A stretch of 64,000 nt of DNA from Leptolyngbya sp. PCC 7375 (GCF_000316115.1 NZ_JH993797.1:1846486-1910485), one strand, 5' to 3'; shown: positions 8,819 to 18,118, numbered from the stretch's first letter. The notes: generated from the letters alone by a model not told the origin. Program-made: numbers and translations.

Positions 8819-8838
8819 GGTTGAGCGAAGTCGAAACC
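8819..8838. repeat. Small dispersed palindromic repeat, copy 1
   Basis: The core GAGCGAAGTCGA is flanked by GGTT and AACC, giving a short imperfect hairpin. The core is the reverse complement of the core of the copies at 8854 and 46308. Confidence 0.6.
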
Positions 8839-8853
8839 AACCTACCGAACCCG

Positions 8854-8881
8854 CGTTCCCTTCGACTTCGCTCAGGGAACG
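8854..8881. repeat. Small dispersed palindromic repeat, copy 2
   Basis: CGTTCCC and GGGAACG form a perfect 7-bp stem around the core TTCGACTTCGCTCA. The core is shared with the copy at 46308-46335 and, inverted, with the copy at 8819. The arms differ between copies but keep their pairing. Confidence 0.7.
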
Positions 8882-8923
8882 CTTGCAGCTCAGACTTACT
8901 TCACATTCCCTACCAGTCAGACT

Positions 8924-9478
8924 ATGGACCGCAACGAACAAACCCTGCAAATCCTGATGGAGGAATACCGTATCCTCAAAGCAGAGCAAAGCATGCGCAT
9001 CGGCTTTCGGGATAATCTGCTGTATGTCACATTAGGGATTTTTGGAGCGATTACCTCCTTTGCTTTGACCAATGCCAACGGTTACGCTGCACTCTTGGTT
9101 ATTCCCTGGGTATGCCTGGTTATGGGCTGGACCTATCTGATTAACGATGAAAAAATTTCCGCTATTGGTCGCTATGTGCGCTACGACCTGGAAAAGCGGG
9201 TTGATGCTCTGATTGGTGGTACCGCTGACGAAAAGTATCTGTTTGGCTGGGAAACCGCTCACCGCGATGATCTTCGCCGCAAACGCCGGAAACATACACA
9301 GCTATTTGTCGATCAGGTCACATTTGTAATTTCTGGTTTAGTTGCTCTGGTTGCTTTTTGGTTGTTGACCTCAAGCATCTCTGTTTTTGCGATTATCCTC
9401 TCTGCCATGGAGGCTGTTTTACTAATTGTTTTGGGACTCAGAATTACAGACTATGCCGACCTCGCCAAAGGTCACTAA
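8924..9478 (+). CDS. Four-helix membrane protein beside the conflict operon
   Basis: The protein has 184 residues. A charged N-terminus (1-27) is followed by hydrophobic segments at about 32-48 and 52-71, a polar charged loop of roughly 60 residues, and two further segments near 132-149 and 152-172. There is no signal peptide and no enzyme motif. The layout of a short cytosolic arm plus four helices resembles small membrane proteins (SLATT-like or pore-forming) that accompany nucleotide-activated conflict systems, but I cannot assign a family. It is divergent from the VMAP operon and convergent with the second FGS-fold gene. A role as membrane-targeting effector is a guess from position. Confidence 0.6.
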   Translation: MDRNEQTLQILMEEYRILKAEQSMRIGFRDNLLYVTLGIFGAITSFALTNANGYAALLVIPWVCLVMGWTYLINDEKISAIGRYVRYDLEKRVDALIGGTADEKYLFGWETAHRDDLRRKRRKHTQLFVDQVTFVISGLVALVAFWLLTSSISVFAIILSAMEAVLLIVLGLRITDYADLAKGH

Positions 9479-9528
9479 ACAACCTAGAACACAGCGATAG
9501 GGACGCCAGGGTTCATTTAAGGACAGGA

Positions 9529-10326
9529 CTACACAGCGCGACATACAACTCGAAAACCAACATCAATGTTCCGGAAATTGGGACCGTAATAGTAGCGAGA
9601 GAAGGACCGACAAACCTGTGGAAGGTTGTAACATGACCCTCCACGTATCAGTCGATTTTCTTCTTGATTCTCCGTCAACCAAGCACTTCCATCAGTTGGT
9701 GCTCCCTCATAATTCTCATGCCAGTGATCTTGGCACCAATCCCACACATTCCCATGTATGTCACACAGACCAAAGGCATTAGCCATACCAAAATGATCTA
9801 CTAAAGTTGTCTCATTCAGATTTTCTCTATTTGAGTCCTCATCGTAATAATTAACTAATTCAGTTGTTATTATCTCTCCAAAATGAAACCTCGTTTCTGT
9901 ACCTGCTCTGCAAGCATATTCCCATTCCGACTCACTAGGTAATCCATAGTTTCTGCCTGTATGAGCCGATAACCGCTCACAAAACTCCATCGCCTCATAC
10001 CAAGACACCTGCTCTACCGGACGATTATCCGCTTTAAATCTGGAAGGCTCGGCATCTAACTTCAGATTAATCTGAGATAGACCAGCCACTACCTTCCATT
10101 GGATCTGAGTAACAGGATATTGCCCCATCAAAAACTTTGACACCTGCACTAAGTGTTGAGGACGCGCAGGTTCGCTGTCAGGTTCATCTTCCGGAGCCCC
10201 CATCAGAAATTCCCCTTCAGGAATTAGCATCAGCGTCAGGGTCACCCCATTGCCCAGGTCTTCCACAAAGCCCTGGTTGGTACGCTTATAGCGATGAAGC
10301 GTGAGATTACTCGCAGACGTTTCCAC
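9529..10326 (-). CDS. Second formylglycine-synthase-fold (SUMF1/CLec) protein
   Basis: The protein has 265 residues and is almost entirely the FGE fold: FVEDLGNGVTLTLMLIPEGE, EFLMGAPEDE, GQYPVTQIQW, PVEQVSW, GLPSESEWEYACRAG, GNVWDWCQDHW, then RGGSCYNLPQVC from residue 228 and GFRVVCRAV at the end. It is a paralogue of the protein at 1161-2315 but lacks the HTH. The catalytic Cys pair of true FGEs is not in register: Asn stands at the first position. The last 40 codons are rich in Tyr and Asn (SRYYYGPNFRN), as in variable regions diversified by retroelements. It flanks the conflict operon on the far side from its paralogue. Confidence 0.75.
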   Translation of the reverse strand: METSASNLTLHRYKRTNQGFVEDLGNGVTLTLMLIPEGEFLMGAPEDEPDSEPARPQHLVQVSKFLMGQYPVTQIQWKVVAGLSQINLKLDAEPSRFKADNRPVEQVSWYEAMEFCERLSAHTGRNYGLPSESEWEYACRAGTETRFHFGEIITTELVNYYDEDSNRENLNETTLVDHFGMANAFGLCDIHGNVWDWCQDHWHENYEGAPTDGSAWLTENQEENRLIRGGSCYNLPQVCRSFSRYYYGPNFRNIDVGFRVVCRAV

Positions 10327-10488
10327 AGGAGCACCTATCTTTAGAGCATGACTCCATGATTATGGCGCAATCCTTTGCATACGATACGAAAATCCGAATT
10401 CAGTAACCCCAAGCCCTTGATGGAAGAATTCGTAGGGGTAATGCCTTGTGCTTACCCCGGAATATGAGGTGTCTGCAATGAAAAACCG

Positions 10489-11400
10489 TTAGCTAGATGT
10501 GCGATCGCTAATCGGCAATCCATCCTCACCTAAATAACCGATTTCAATTAAAAACGCCCGTAATGCTGTCGGGAAATCCGGATGTGTACCCACCTGTTCG
10601 CCATCCTCATAGATTTTCAGCCCCCAGGTAACCTCACGATCGTAGTTATCGAGCATAAATTGCCAGGCAGCATCAAAATCTTCATTTAGCACAGCATGTT
10701 GAGCTACATAGCTCGCCAACAAACTGTTGGATATATAATCTTCTTCTTCTCGAACTCTCACAAAGACACTTTGCAAAGTCTCTATTTGTTCTCGAATTTG
10801 CTCTGGAAATTGTCGTGTAGTATCTACCAGTTCCCCATCACGATAAGTGAAAAACGTAACCGGTGGAAATGACTCAGCGTAACTACCAAACCTATAGAGA
10901 AACGATTGATGAGGCACAGCCATTTCCACATAGCCATCATCGTTAACATCTGCAATATCAGGCCCTATCCCATCTAGATAGCCAGTCTCTACACTGGCAA
11001 ATGCTTCACCAGTCCAGCGGTGAATTGTTGTATTCGTACAGCAATGGGCACCCCCAGAATAGTTACGCACAATAATTTCTTCGGTGCCGTCGCTATCTAA
11101 ATCTTGCAACTGAAACTCAGCAAATGTCCACGCTAAGGTATCCACAGCCTCTTGCTCTTCACCCTCATAAAGCAGCTGATAGCTCAAATTATTCTCATCC
11201 TGCTCATCCATTTCACTGTGGTGGGTGTAGCTAACTCGCACTCCAATATCGCGCCCTGTCAGCTCTAGATTTTCAAAAGATGACGTATCGTAATTCAAAC
11301 GTAGCGTGGACTGAGCTTTGACTGATGAGGTTATGCCGAATAAACTAACCCCTAACACGCCAATGCTCAATAGACCTAATAGGTTGAGTCGCTGTTTCAT
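10489..11400 (-). CDS. Exported protein with FG-GAP/VCBS-like calcium loops
   Basis: The protein has 303 residues. A signal peptide is clear: KQR, a hydrophobic stretch, then cleavage around VKAQS (about 28-31). Acidic loops DLDSDGTEEI and DVNDDGYVEM, each preceded by a beta-like stretch, resemble the calcium-binding turns of FG-GAP/VCBS beta-propeller repeats. SGGAHCC lies between them. The C-terminal third is helical and acidic. Probably periplasmic. No enzymatic motif is visible and the function is unknown. A single gene between the conflict island and the oxygenase gene. Confidence 0.65.
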   Translation of the reverse strand: MKQRLNLLGLLSIGVLGVSLFGITSSVKAQSTLRLNYDTSSFENLELTGRDIGVRVSYTHHSEMDEQDENNLSYQLLYEGEEQEAVDTLAWTFAEFQLQDLDSDGTEEIIVRNYSGGAHCCTNTTIHRWTGEAFASVETGYLDGIGPDIADVNDDGYVEMAVPHQSFLYRFGSYAESFPPVTFFTYRDGELVDTTRQFPEQIREQIETLQSVFVRVREEEDYISNSLLASYVAQHAVLNEDFDAAWQFMLDNYDREVTWGLKIYEDGEQVGTHPDFPTALRAFLIEIGYLGEDGLPISDRTSS

Positions 11401-11588
11401 AGCTAAATGTTCTATGTTTCTGGCGCAATATCTATCGCCAGGCTATATTTCCCCACATTAGACTTCATTACCTAGGAGCCTTTTTCCTAGAATTTATTCT
11501 GACCTTTATATTTAAAGCTTCCTAGCCGGGTGGGCAGTGCTCACCCTTTATGCTTTTAGTTCTGTGCCCTTCTGCCTTCTCCGTTTTT

Positions 11589-12509
11589 ATGACCGCCGCC
11601 ACCCTGCCTGCCTTAGACCGACAAACGTTCCTCCATGGTTCACCTGGCCAACAGCAGGAATTCGTCCTCGCCTTGGGCCAAGCTTTAGAAACTGTGGGCT
11701 TTTTTGCTCTAGAAAACCATGGCATTGAGGGCAGTTTAATTAAATCTGCCTATGATGCGGCAGCTAAGTTTTTTACACTGCCAGAAGTGACTAAACAAAA
11801 CTACGAACGACCAGACATTCATCAACAGCGTGGTTTTACTCGCTTTGGTCAAGAACATGCAAAAGATAGCGATGCTCCTGATCTCAAAGAGTTCTGGCAT
11901 GTGGGGCGTGAAGCAGAACTGGCCAACCCCTGGCCCCAAGAAGTACCGACATTTCAGCCGTTAATGTCAGCGCTATATCGAGAGTTAGAAGCCTGCGCAG
12001 CTGACTTATTAAAAGCCTGTGCCCTTTATCTAGACTTGCCCGCAAACTTCTTTGATGAAGAGGCTAGGCAAGGAAAAAGCATTTTACGAATACTGCACTA
12101 CCCACCGTTGCCAGAGCCTATCCCTCCCAAAAGTCTTAGAGCTGCCCCCCATGAGGACATTAATCTGATCACCCTGCTATGTGAATCCACAGGACCTGGC
12201 TTGGAACTCTTGCAAGCAGACGGCAGCTGGCTTGCCATTGAGTCCTTGCCAGGTCAGATTATTGTGGATACTGGAGATATGCTGCAGGCCTTGAGTAATG
12301 GCGTGTTCAAAAGCACAACGCATCGAGTGGTCAATATGGATGGTCGAGATCGTCGATTTTCGCTGCCATTCTTTATGCATCCACGACCAGACTTTGATCT
12401 CACACCGCTCCCCAATTGCATCAAACGCACAGGCGGCACACCTAAGTTTCCCACCCAAACAGCCGGACAATATCTACAGCAACGCCTTCAGGAAATAGGA
12501 TTAGCCTGA
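11589..12509 (+). CDS. 2-oxoglutarate/Fe(II)-dependent oxygenase, isopenicillin N synthase type
   Basis: From MTAATLPALD at 11589 the protein has 306 residues, the usual family length. An in-frame start 39 bases earlier would add an unconserved hydrophobic piece. The N-terminal DIOX_N part contains GFFALENHGI. The catalytic jelly roll has the iron ligands H188-x-D190 (PHEDIN) and H245 (STTHRVVN), and the 2-oxoglutarate clamp R256-x-S258 (RRFSLPFF). Substrate unknown; the family includes enzymes for gibberellin, ethylene and diverse secondary metabolites. Cytosolic. It is followed 61 bases later by the FTR1 gene on the same strand. Confidence 0.8.
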   Translation: MTAATLPALDRQTFLHGSPGQQQEFVLALGQALETVGFFALENHGIEGSLIKSAYDAAAKFFTLPEVTKQNYERPDIHQQRGFTRFGQEHAKDSDAPDLKEFWHVGREAELANPWPQEVPTFQPLMSALYRELEACAADLLKACALYLDLPANFFDEEARQGKSILRILHYPPLPEPIPPKSLRAAPHEDINLITLLCESTGPGLELLQADGSWLAIESLPGQIIVDTGDMLQALSNGVFKSTTHRVVNMDGRDRRFSLPFFMHPRPDFDLTPLPNCIKRTGGTPKFPTQTAGQYLQQRLQEIGLA

Positions 12510-12570
12510 CAGTACAATCAGGCATGGGCAGATTACAGCAACACGGCATAATAGATACCATCCAAGCTTT

Positions 12571-13530
12571 ATGCTCAACATTTTCCACTACCCCATGGAC
12601 ATTGCCTCCGCTATACCAGTCGCTATCGTCACCCTGCGTGAAGGCGTAGAAGCCGCACTAGTGGTCGGGATTGTATTAGCCTGCCTGAATAAGGCTGGAA
12701 AAATGGACCTAAATCAATGGGTTTTTGGAGGCGTGGCCGCTGGGATAATAGGCAGCATTTTAATAGGCTCATTTTTAGGCTTAGGACTGCAGCAGATGCA
12801 GTATGTTATGCCTAATGCTGAAGCTCTATTGAAACCGATCCTGGGCATTCTGTTTGGCAGTATCGCCATTATTATGCTGAGCTGGATGCTGCTGTGGATG
12901 ACCCGCCAGGCCAGAACCCTTAAAACAGAGATTAATCAAACTGTCACCAATGCCCTTGGCAATGAATCTGCAGGTCTCAGTATTTTTAGTTTGGTTTGTA
13001 TCGCGGTATTAAGAGAAGGATTTGAAACAGTTTTATTCTTGTTTACCCAATCCCAAACATTAATTGACAACTTATTAGGAGTTGTTATGGGGCTGTTGGG
13101 AGCAACATTCATTGGCTTTGGATTATTTAAATGGGGCATTCGCATTAACTTGAAGCTGTTTTTTCAAGTTATGGGTGTATTGCTGTTGTTAATTATCTCA
13201 GGCCTGGTAGTTTCAGTTTGCCGCAACATCGATATTACCTTTGCCACTATCAGTCAATTCAACAGCTTATCGGTTGACCTCTGTCTTGGGTTTCAACAGT
13301 CTTGTGTATTGGGGCCTCAAATCTGGAATACTAGCCAAATCTTGCCAGATAAAGAATTTCCAGGCGTTGTTTTGAAAGTGCTGCTGGGTTATCGCGATCG
13401 CATCTACCTATTACAGTTACTCGCCTATGTGTTGTTCTGGCTAGTCATCGGTAGCCGCTATTTCCGCACTCTCAATCAGCCGACTAATTCAAAAAACTCT
13501 CACACTACGTCAGTTTCTCCATCAGCTTGA
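12571..13530 (+). CDS. FTR1-family high-affinity iron permease
   Basis: This 319-residue polytopic membrane protein carries two REGxE-type motifs characteristic of iron permeases: LREGVEAAL near residue 23 and LREGFETVL near residue 147. About seven hydrophobic segments are visible. The second half contains a longer non-membrane loop with three or four Cys (VCRNID, DLCLGFQQSC). It probably carries ferric iron across the inner membrane, possibly with a partner oxidase. No cupredoxin or EfeO/EfeB gene is adjacent. A start at MDIASA (12595) is also possible. Iron-responsive regulation is likely, but I see no Fur box that I would defend. Confidence 0.85.
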   Translation: MLNIFHYPMDIASAIPVAIVTLREGVEAALVVGIVLACLNKAGKMDLNQWVFGGVAAGIIGSILIGSFLGLGLQQMQYVMPNAEALLKPILGILFGSIAIIMLSWMLLWMTRQARTLKTEINQTVTNALGNESAGLSIFSLVCIAVLREGFETVLFLFTQSQTLIDNLLGVVMGLLGATFIGFGLFKWGIRINLKLFFQVMGVLLLLIISGLVVSVCRNIDITFATISQFNSLSVDLCLGFQQSCVLGPQIWNTSQILPDKEFPGVVLKVLLGYRDRIYLLQLLAYVLFWLVIGSRYFRTLNQPTNSKNSHTTSVSPSA

Positions 13531-13745
13531 GAAGAAACCTAGCACAAAACATTTTCCAAATCACCATTAAGCATAAACAAGGTTTGAGCTTCAGGTCTTT
13601 AGAGGTAGTTGAGAAAACCCAAAACTCAAACCAATTCACTTCACAATTGCTGATTTAGGGGATGAACCGATCTAGAGCCATTGCTGCTAAAGGTCATCCC
13701 GAGGATCAGCAATACCTTTACTTCTCTCTTTAGAAGTTTCTAAAG

Positions 13746-14108
13746 CTATGATTCAGAGTCACTTTGGTCTAATAATCGCTCAAATCGATCCTTCGACCAG
13801 CGATCTGTCGCGTAGGAAATAGCACTAATCTCAGCTAAACGAATCAGCCACACTGTCCGTTGATAAGGATCATCTGGTAATTCATCATCCTCATAACCTT
13901 CTGCGACATCCACATCGACTACTTCCACGTAGTCACTGTCTAAATAAATAGGAATGCCGACTAATCGTGTTCCTGGCATTCGAAACCAGACCTCACTACC
14001 ACTGTGGAGGGCTTCTTCTAAGCGTTTGTAGAGCCGTGTTTGTTTCGGAGCTTTGCAGGCGCGGGACTCTGATTCACGTTGAATGAGCTGTCGAGGGGTA
14101 TCTTGCAT
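13746..14108 (-). CDS. Conserved-looking acidic hypothetical protein
   Basis: The start at 14108 (MQDTPRQL, 120 residues) is chosen because AAGGAG lies 7 bases upstream; an ATG 75 bases earlier has no such site. The N-terminus is basic. The middle (EVWFRMPGTRLVGIPIYLD) looks like a small beta barrel, with a short acidic loop (GYEDDELPDDP), and the end is helical. I do not recognise a family. It lies alone, followed by the convergent FTR1 gene. Confidence 0.6.
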   Translation of the reverse strand: MQDTPRQLIQRESESRACKAPKQTRLYKRLEEALHSGSEVWFRMPGTRLVGIPIYLDSDYVEVVDVDVAEGYEDDELPDDPYQRTVWLIRLAEISAISYATDRWSKDRFERLLDQSDSES

Positions 14109-14183
14109 GCTTCTCTCCTTTTGATCAATACACAATGCCGTACACGTACCACCTGTTTGTTTAACGACGGTTGTTAAACCCAT

Positions 14184-14582
14184 TTAACTAAGCGGTTTTA
14201 GAGCTGGACATCTGGCATATCTCTACCGAGGGCACACCTCCTTCTTGAACGAAAAACTAATTGAATAGAGCTAGTTTAGTGGCTTGCCTAAGGCATAAAC
14301 TAAATACCTGCAATAGACCGGCATCTGTGTAAAGAATGCCCAAGTCTACTAAAGGCAGAACCTTTCTAGGTAGTCTACATCATAGCAATCCAGACAAGTA
14401 GGCAGAAAATCAAGAGATTTCTCCATACACCTTAGACAAATTATTAAGTTGCCGTGTGCAAGGATATTTATATGAACTTTTCGGTTGTCAAGCAGCGCAC
14501 CACCGGTAAAGCCAACCCAAAGGTCAGCAATGCCCATGATTAAAAACCCTATCCAGGTGCTGTGCGCCCCACCCCCCGCAGA
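14184..14582. other. Intergenic stretch between the accB gene and a hypothetical gene
   Basis: About 400 bases without a confident gene. A minus-strand open frame at 14349-14537 (62 residues, beginning MGIADLWVGF, three Cys in the second half) is possible, but it lacks a recognisable ribosome site and family. The rest is AT-rich with no strong terminator. Confidence 0.3.
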
Positions 14583-15089
14583 TTAACTCTGCTTTACTCG
14601 CATCAGGGGCTGACCAAACTCAACCGGTTCAGCGTTCTGAACTAAGACTTCTACAATCTCACCAGATACTTCAGCTTCCAGTTCGTTCATCAGCTTCATC
14701 GCTTCAATGATGCAAACTGTTTGCCCGGGTTTGATGCGATCGCCTGTGTCGACAAACGGAGACTCATCAGGAGCTGGAGAACGATAAAAAGTGCCCACCA
14801 TGGGAGACGTAATCTCATACAAATCGGATGGACTAGATGCAGGTGGTGCAGCGGGCTCTGTAACAGCAGCACCTGTAGCAGGTGGCGATACCATCATTGG
14901 TGCAACGGACGGCATAGCAGCAGATACAGTAGCATCCGAAGACAGTACCACAGATTGACTGGGAGCAGTCGCTTTACGCAGGGTGAGCTCAAACTGAGGA
15001 TTTTTAAGCGTCAGCTCAGCAATATCCGTTTGATCGAGAGCGGCAACTAGCTGACGAAGCTCACTAAAATCCAAATCCACTATGTACAC
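14583..15089 (-). CDS. accB: Biotin carboxyl carrier protein of acetyl-CoA carboxylase
   Basis: The 168-residue protein has the standard BCCP layout: an N-terminal helical part ([20 protein letters not shown]), a Pro/Ala-rich flexible linker (about 65-95), and a C-terminal biotinyl domain with [13 protein letters not shown], the biotinylation site EAMKLMNE and a thumb-containing barrel. It carries CO2 from biotin carboxylase to the carboxyltransferase in fatty acid synthesis. It lies 115 bases downstream of efp on the same strand, a gene order typical of cyanobacteria and many other bacteria, so the two are probably co-transcribed. Confidence 0.95.
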   Translation of the reverse strand: MYIVDLDFSELRQLVAALDQTDIAELTLKNPQFELTLRKATAPSQSVVLSSDATVSAAMPSVAPMMVSPPATGAAVTEPAAPPASSPSDLYEITSPMVGTFYRSPAPDESPFVDTGDRIKPGQTVCIIEAMKLMNELEAEVSGEIVEVLVQNAEPVEFGQPLMRVKQS

Positions 15090-15204
15090 TCCAAATAAAC
15101 GATTAGAGACGCCTAACCCACCTAACCTAACTAAGGCAATCTAGCATTGAAATAGACACAAAAATTCAAAACCTAACCCATAAGGCACTGAGCACCCCCC
15201 AAAC

Positions 15205-15762
15205 CTATTCTCGACCGAGATAGGAATCATTACGAGTGTCAATCTTGATGCGTTCACCAATTGAGATAAACAGAGGTACCATCACCTGGGCACCGGTTTC
15301 AACTTTTGCAGGCTTGGTACCGCCAGTAGCTGTATCCCCTTTCACACCAGGATCCGTTTCTGTCACTTCTAAAACGACCGAGTTCGGCAAATCCACCTCC
15401 AAAACCTGGCCATTCCAGCGCAGAACGGTAACCTCCATTTCTTCCTTGAGATACTTCACCTGGGTCCCAATCTGCTCTGTCGAGAGCTGGGCTTCATCAT
15501 AGGTTTCCATATCCATAAACACGTACTGCTCACCATCACGATAGGTGTGCTGCATCACGCTTTTTTCCAAAATAGCCTGAGGAACGGTCTCCCCAGCGCG
15601 AAAGGTACGCTCAACAACGCTACCCGATTGCACATTTTTCAGCTTAGTGCGTACAAATGCTGCCCCTTTCCCAGGTTTTACGTGGAGAAACTCCACCACT
15701 CGCCACACGGAGCCATCAAGTTCAATGCTAGTGCCGGTACGAAAATCGTTACTAGAAATCAT
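15205..15762 (-). CDS. efp: Translation elongation factor P
   Basis: The protein has 185 residues, full family length, with three beta-barrel domains. Domain I contains the loop [10 protein letters not shown], whose Lys is the site modified in many bacteria. Domains II and III follow, with the family's end signature [17 protein letters not shown]. It relieves ribosome stalling at polyproline stretches. No epmA/epmB or other modification gene is nearby. It probably drives accB as the first gene of a two-gene operon. Confidence 0.95.
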   Translation of the reverse strand: MISSNDFRTGTSIELDGSVWRVVEFLHVKPGKGAAFVRTKLKNVQSGSVVERTFRAGETVPQAILEKSVMQHTYRDGEQYVFMDMETYDEAQLSTEQIGTQVKYLKEEMEVTVLRWNGQVLEVDLPNSVVLEVTETDPGVKGDTATGGTKPAKVETGAQVMVPLFISIGERIKIDTRNDSYLGRE

Positions 15763-15975
15763 GGTGCTGGCAAACAGTAGATTAGTTGATAGTCGGGGGT
15801 TGATAGTCGGCCCTTATTGTACAGCCCAGCGGTCATTTCCCAGTACGGTTGAATAGTATGACCAATGCAGCCAGTGGCATAAGACGTGTAGCACCCTAAC
15901 AGGAACTATCTGAGACGAGCCACACTATGGCAAGATCGTAAAGGTTTGTCACGCCGTTGTCGTTAATTTACAACT

Positions 15976-17115
15976 ATGGCTCGTTTTCAATACAGCTTTC
16001 AGGCCGCTCTTGCGGGTCTTTTAGGCGTTGGTTTTAGTTTTTTACTCAGCATGGGTTGGTTTTTAGTGCCGTCTGCCCAGGCTGCTCCCATCCCTTCAGT
16101 AGCCTTACCAGTCGCTTATCTCCCCCCTGGCGATGCCATTACTGACCCTAATGCTCTATTACGCTATGCCCTACCCATTGATAGTCCTGAGATTCGAAAG
16201 GTTCAGGATAAGGTAGAAGGTTTGAACTATGCACTACGTACAAAACAGTGGGGCCGAGCAAAGCGGGATATTTACCAAGCGGCAAAACTAATTAATCGTA
16301 AGCGTGCGGCCATTGCCGAAGCTATTCCTGAAGAGCGGCGCTCTATGGCTGACCCGTTGTTGGAAAAGGTGGATAGTCAACTGGAATTAATGGAGAAGGC
16401 GGTCAAAACCAAGGACTTAGAAACCTTGTGGGCGAGTCGACGCGTCACACTCAATACCATCGGTGACCTGGAATACTTAATGGTGAAGGGCTTTCCCTAC
16501 GAAGTACCGACCGAGTATGACAACCTTTCTCAATTGAAAGGTCGCGCCACCATCGAATTTAAGACCAATGAAGGCCCCGTCATCGTAATTGTTGACGGTT
16601 ACAGTGCACCCATTACTGCGGGCAATTTCGTAGACCTGGTGAAGCGAGGTTTTTATGACGGCATGACCTTTGACCGAGCTGAAGAAAACTATGTGTTACA
16701 AACGGGCGACCCAGACGGTCCTGAAGCTGGGTTTATTGATCCAAAAACCCAGCAATATCGTGCTATTCCGCTAGAAATTTTGGTGGAAGGTGATGAAAAA
16801 CCTACCTATGGAGCCACACTGGAAGAACTAGGACGTTTTCTAGAGAAGCCTGTACTACCGTTTAACTCTTTTGGTGCCCTGGCCATGGCCCGTCCTGAGT
16901 CTGAGCCAGATGGAGGATCGTCCCAATTCTTTTTCTTCTTATTTGAGCCAGAGTTAACACCTGCCGGGCTTAATCTGCTGGATGGTCGCTATGCGGTATT
17001 TGGCTACACCATTGAAGGACAGGATGCCCTGGATCACATGGGCCGCCAGGGCGGCAAAATCATCTCTGCTAAGGTGGTTAATGGTTTAGATAACTTGGTT
17101 GAACCACAGGTTTGA
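15976..17115 (+). CDS. Exported cyclophilin-type peptidyl-prolyl isomerase, CYP38/TLP40-like
   Basis: The 379-residue protein starts with a long signal peptide ending near SAQAAP (34-39). It has a helical N-terminal part (about 50-170, PsbQ-like in plant homologues) and a C-terminal cyclophilin barrel with PITAGNFVDLVKRGFYDGM, an ARPESEPDGGSSQFFFFL core and GRYAVFGYTIEG. The fold and layout match the lumenal cyclophilins that help photosystem II assembly. Some catalytic residues of cyclophilin A are altered in this class, so isomerase activity is uncertain. It overlaps thiL by 4 bases, so the two are translationally coupled. Confidence 0.85.
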   Translation: MARFQYSFQAALAGLLGVGFSFLLSMGWFLVPSAQAAPIPSVALPVAYLPPGDAITDPNALLRYALPIDSPEIRKVQDKVEGLNYALRTKQWGRAKRDIYQAAKLINRKRAAIAEAIPEERRSMADPLLEKVDSQLELMEKAVKTKDLETLWASRRVTLNTIGDLEYLMVKGFPYEVPTEYDNLSQLKGRATIEFKTNEGPVIVIVDGYSAPITAGNFVDLVKRGFYDGMTFDRAEENYVLQTGDPDGPEAGFIDPKTQQYRAIPLEILVEGDEKPTYGATLEELGRFLEKPVLPFNSFGALAMARPESEPDGGSSQFFFFLFEPELTPAGLNLLDGRYAVFGYTIEGQDALDHMGRQGGKIISAKVVNGLDNLVEPQV

Positions 17116-18107
17116 GCACCGCTGGCATCACCCTTGCTCAACTAGGTGAGCACGAAATCCTCAAACGGCTGCGTCAGTATTGCGCAGCCGTCGTTGGTGA
17201 TGACGGTGCTGTGCAGTCGTTACCGGCTGGTGAACAGCTAGTGGTTACCTCAGATGTGTTGATCGAGGGGGTACATTTTTGCGATCGCACCCTATCCCCC
17301 AACGCCCTCGGCTGGCGGGCCGTCGCCGTTAACCTGTCGGACCTGGCAGCCATGGGTGCCAGGTCCATGGGTATCACCATCGGCCTCACCCTACCGCCAG
17401 CTACACCTTGGGTCTGGGTCGAAGCTCTATATGAGGGGATGCATCACTGTTTAGAAAAATACGGCGGTGCCATTATCGGTGGCGACCTCTGCCGAGGCAA
17501 CCAGCGCAGTTTAGCCATTACCGCCTTAGGTATCGTCCCCCAGCATCAAGCTATTTATCGCAGTCGCGCCCAAGTCAACCACACCCTTGTGACTACCGGT
17601 ATTCATGGAGCCTCCCGTGCAGGCTTAGCCCTACTGTTAGATGAACTCAAGGGATCAGGCTCGGCAGCCCAGTCATGGATTAAAGCCCACCAACGACCTG
17701 TGCCCAGGTTTGACGCGATCGCAGCCCTACACTTACAGCTACAAGATTTCGGCAATATCGCTGCCATGGACACCAGCGATGGTCTGGCAGACGCTGTCAT
17801 TCAAATCTGCCATCAGAGTCAGGTGGGCGCAAAACTTTTGCGATCGCAGCTACCGATTCCCCCTGGTTTAACCGACACAGTCGGGCGACCGACCGCCGAA
17901 AACTGGACCCTCTACGGCGGCGAAGATTTTGAGCTGGTGCTGAGCCTACCACCAGATATTGCCAAGGCGTTTGTGGATACACTACCCGGCAGTCAGATTA
18001 TTGGTCAGACCACTTCGGCCAATGAAATTCGACTCATTGACGATGTGGATCATGGACCTGATATTCGATTGGATCAAGGGCAAGGGTATCAGCACTTTAG
18101 TGCTTAG
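17112..18107 (+). CDS. thiL: Thiamine-monophosphate kinase
   Basis: The 331-residue protein has the AIR-synthase/ThiL fold, with VVGDDGAV, NLSDLAAMGA, GGDLCRG, DTSDGLADA and GGEDFEL. The enzyme phosphorylates thiamine monophosphate to the cofactor thiamine diphosphate. The start is TTG at 17112, which overlaps the stop of the cyclophilin gene as TTGA. No later start would keep the conserved N-terminus, and the overlap explains how a weak start can be used. The pairing of thiL with a lumenal cyclophilin gene has no obvious functional logic. Confidence 0.92.
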   Translation: MSTAGITLAQLGEHEILKRLRQYCAAVVGDDGAVQSLPAGEQLVVTSDVLIEGVHFCDRTLSPNALGWRAVAVNLSDLAAMGARSMGITIGLTLPPATPWVWVEALYEGMHHCLEKYGGAIIGGDLCRGNQRSLAITALGIVPQHQAIYRSRAQVNHTLVTTGIHGASRAGLALLLDELKGSGSAAQSWIKAHQRPVPRFDAIAALHLQLQDFGNIAAMDTSDGLADAVIQICHQSQVGAKLLRSQLPIPPGLTDTVGRPTAENWTLYGGEDFELVLSLPPDIAKAFVDTLPGSQIIGQTTSANEIRLIDDVDHGPDIRLDQGQGYQHFSA

Positions 18108-18118
18108 TGCCTCGTTAT

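Larger units (their letters stand above)
8575..8923. promoter_or_regulatory. Divergent intergenic region of the conflict operon
   Basis: About 350 bases separate the first gene of the minus-strand operon from the plus-strand membrane-protein gene. The stretch must hold promoters for both directions. I cannot point to a convincing -35/-10 pair. It does hold two palindromic small dispersed repeats (8819-8838 and 8854-8881), listed separately. Confidence 0.4.

Noticed and set aside
1..10326. A diversity-generating retroelement core (reverse transcriptase and template repeat)
   Set aside because: The FGS-fold genes look like targets, but no reverse transcriptase frame or A-rich template copy was seen in the window. 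If it exists, it is elsewhere.
14349..14537. 62-codon minus-strand frame downstream of accB as a gene
   Set aside because: No clear ribosome site and no recognisable family; kept only as a note in the intergenic entry.
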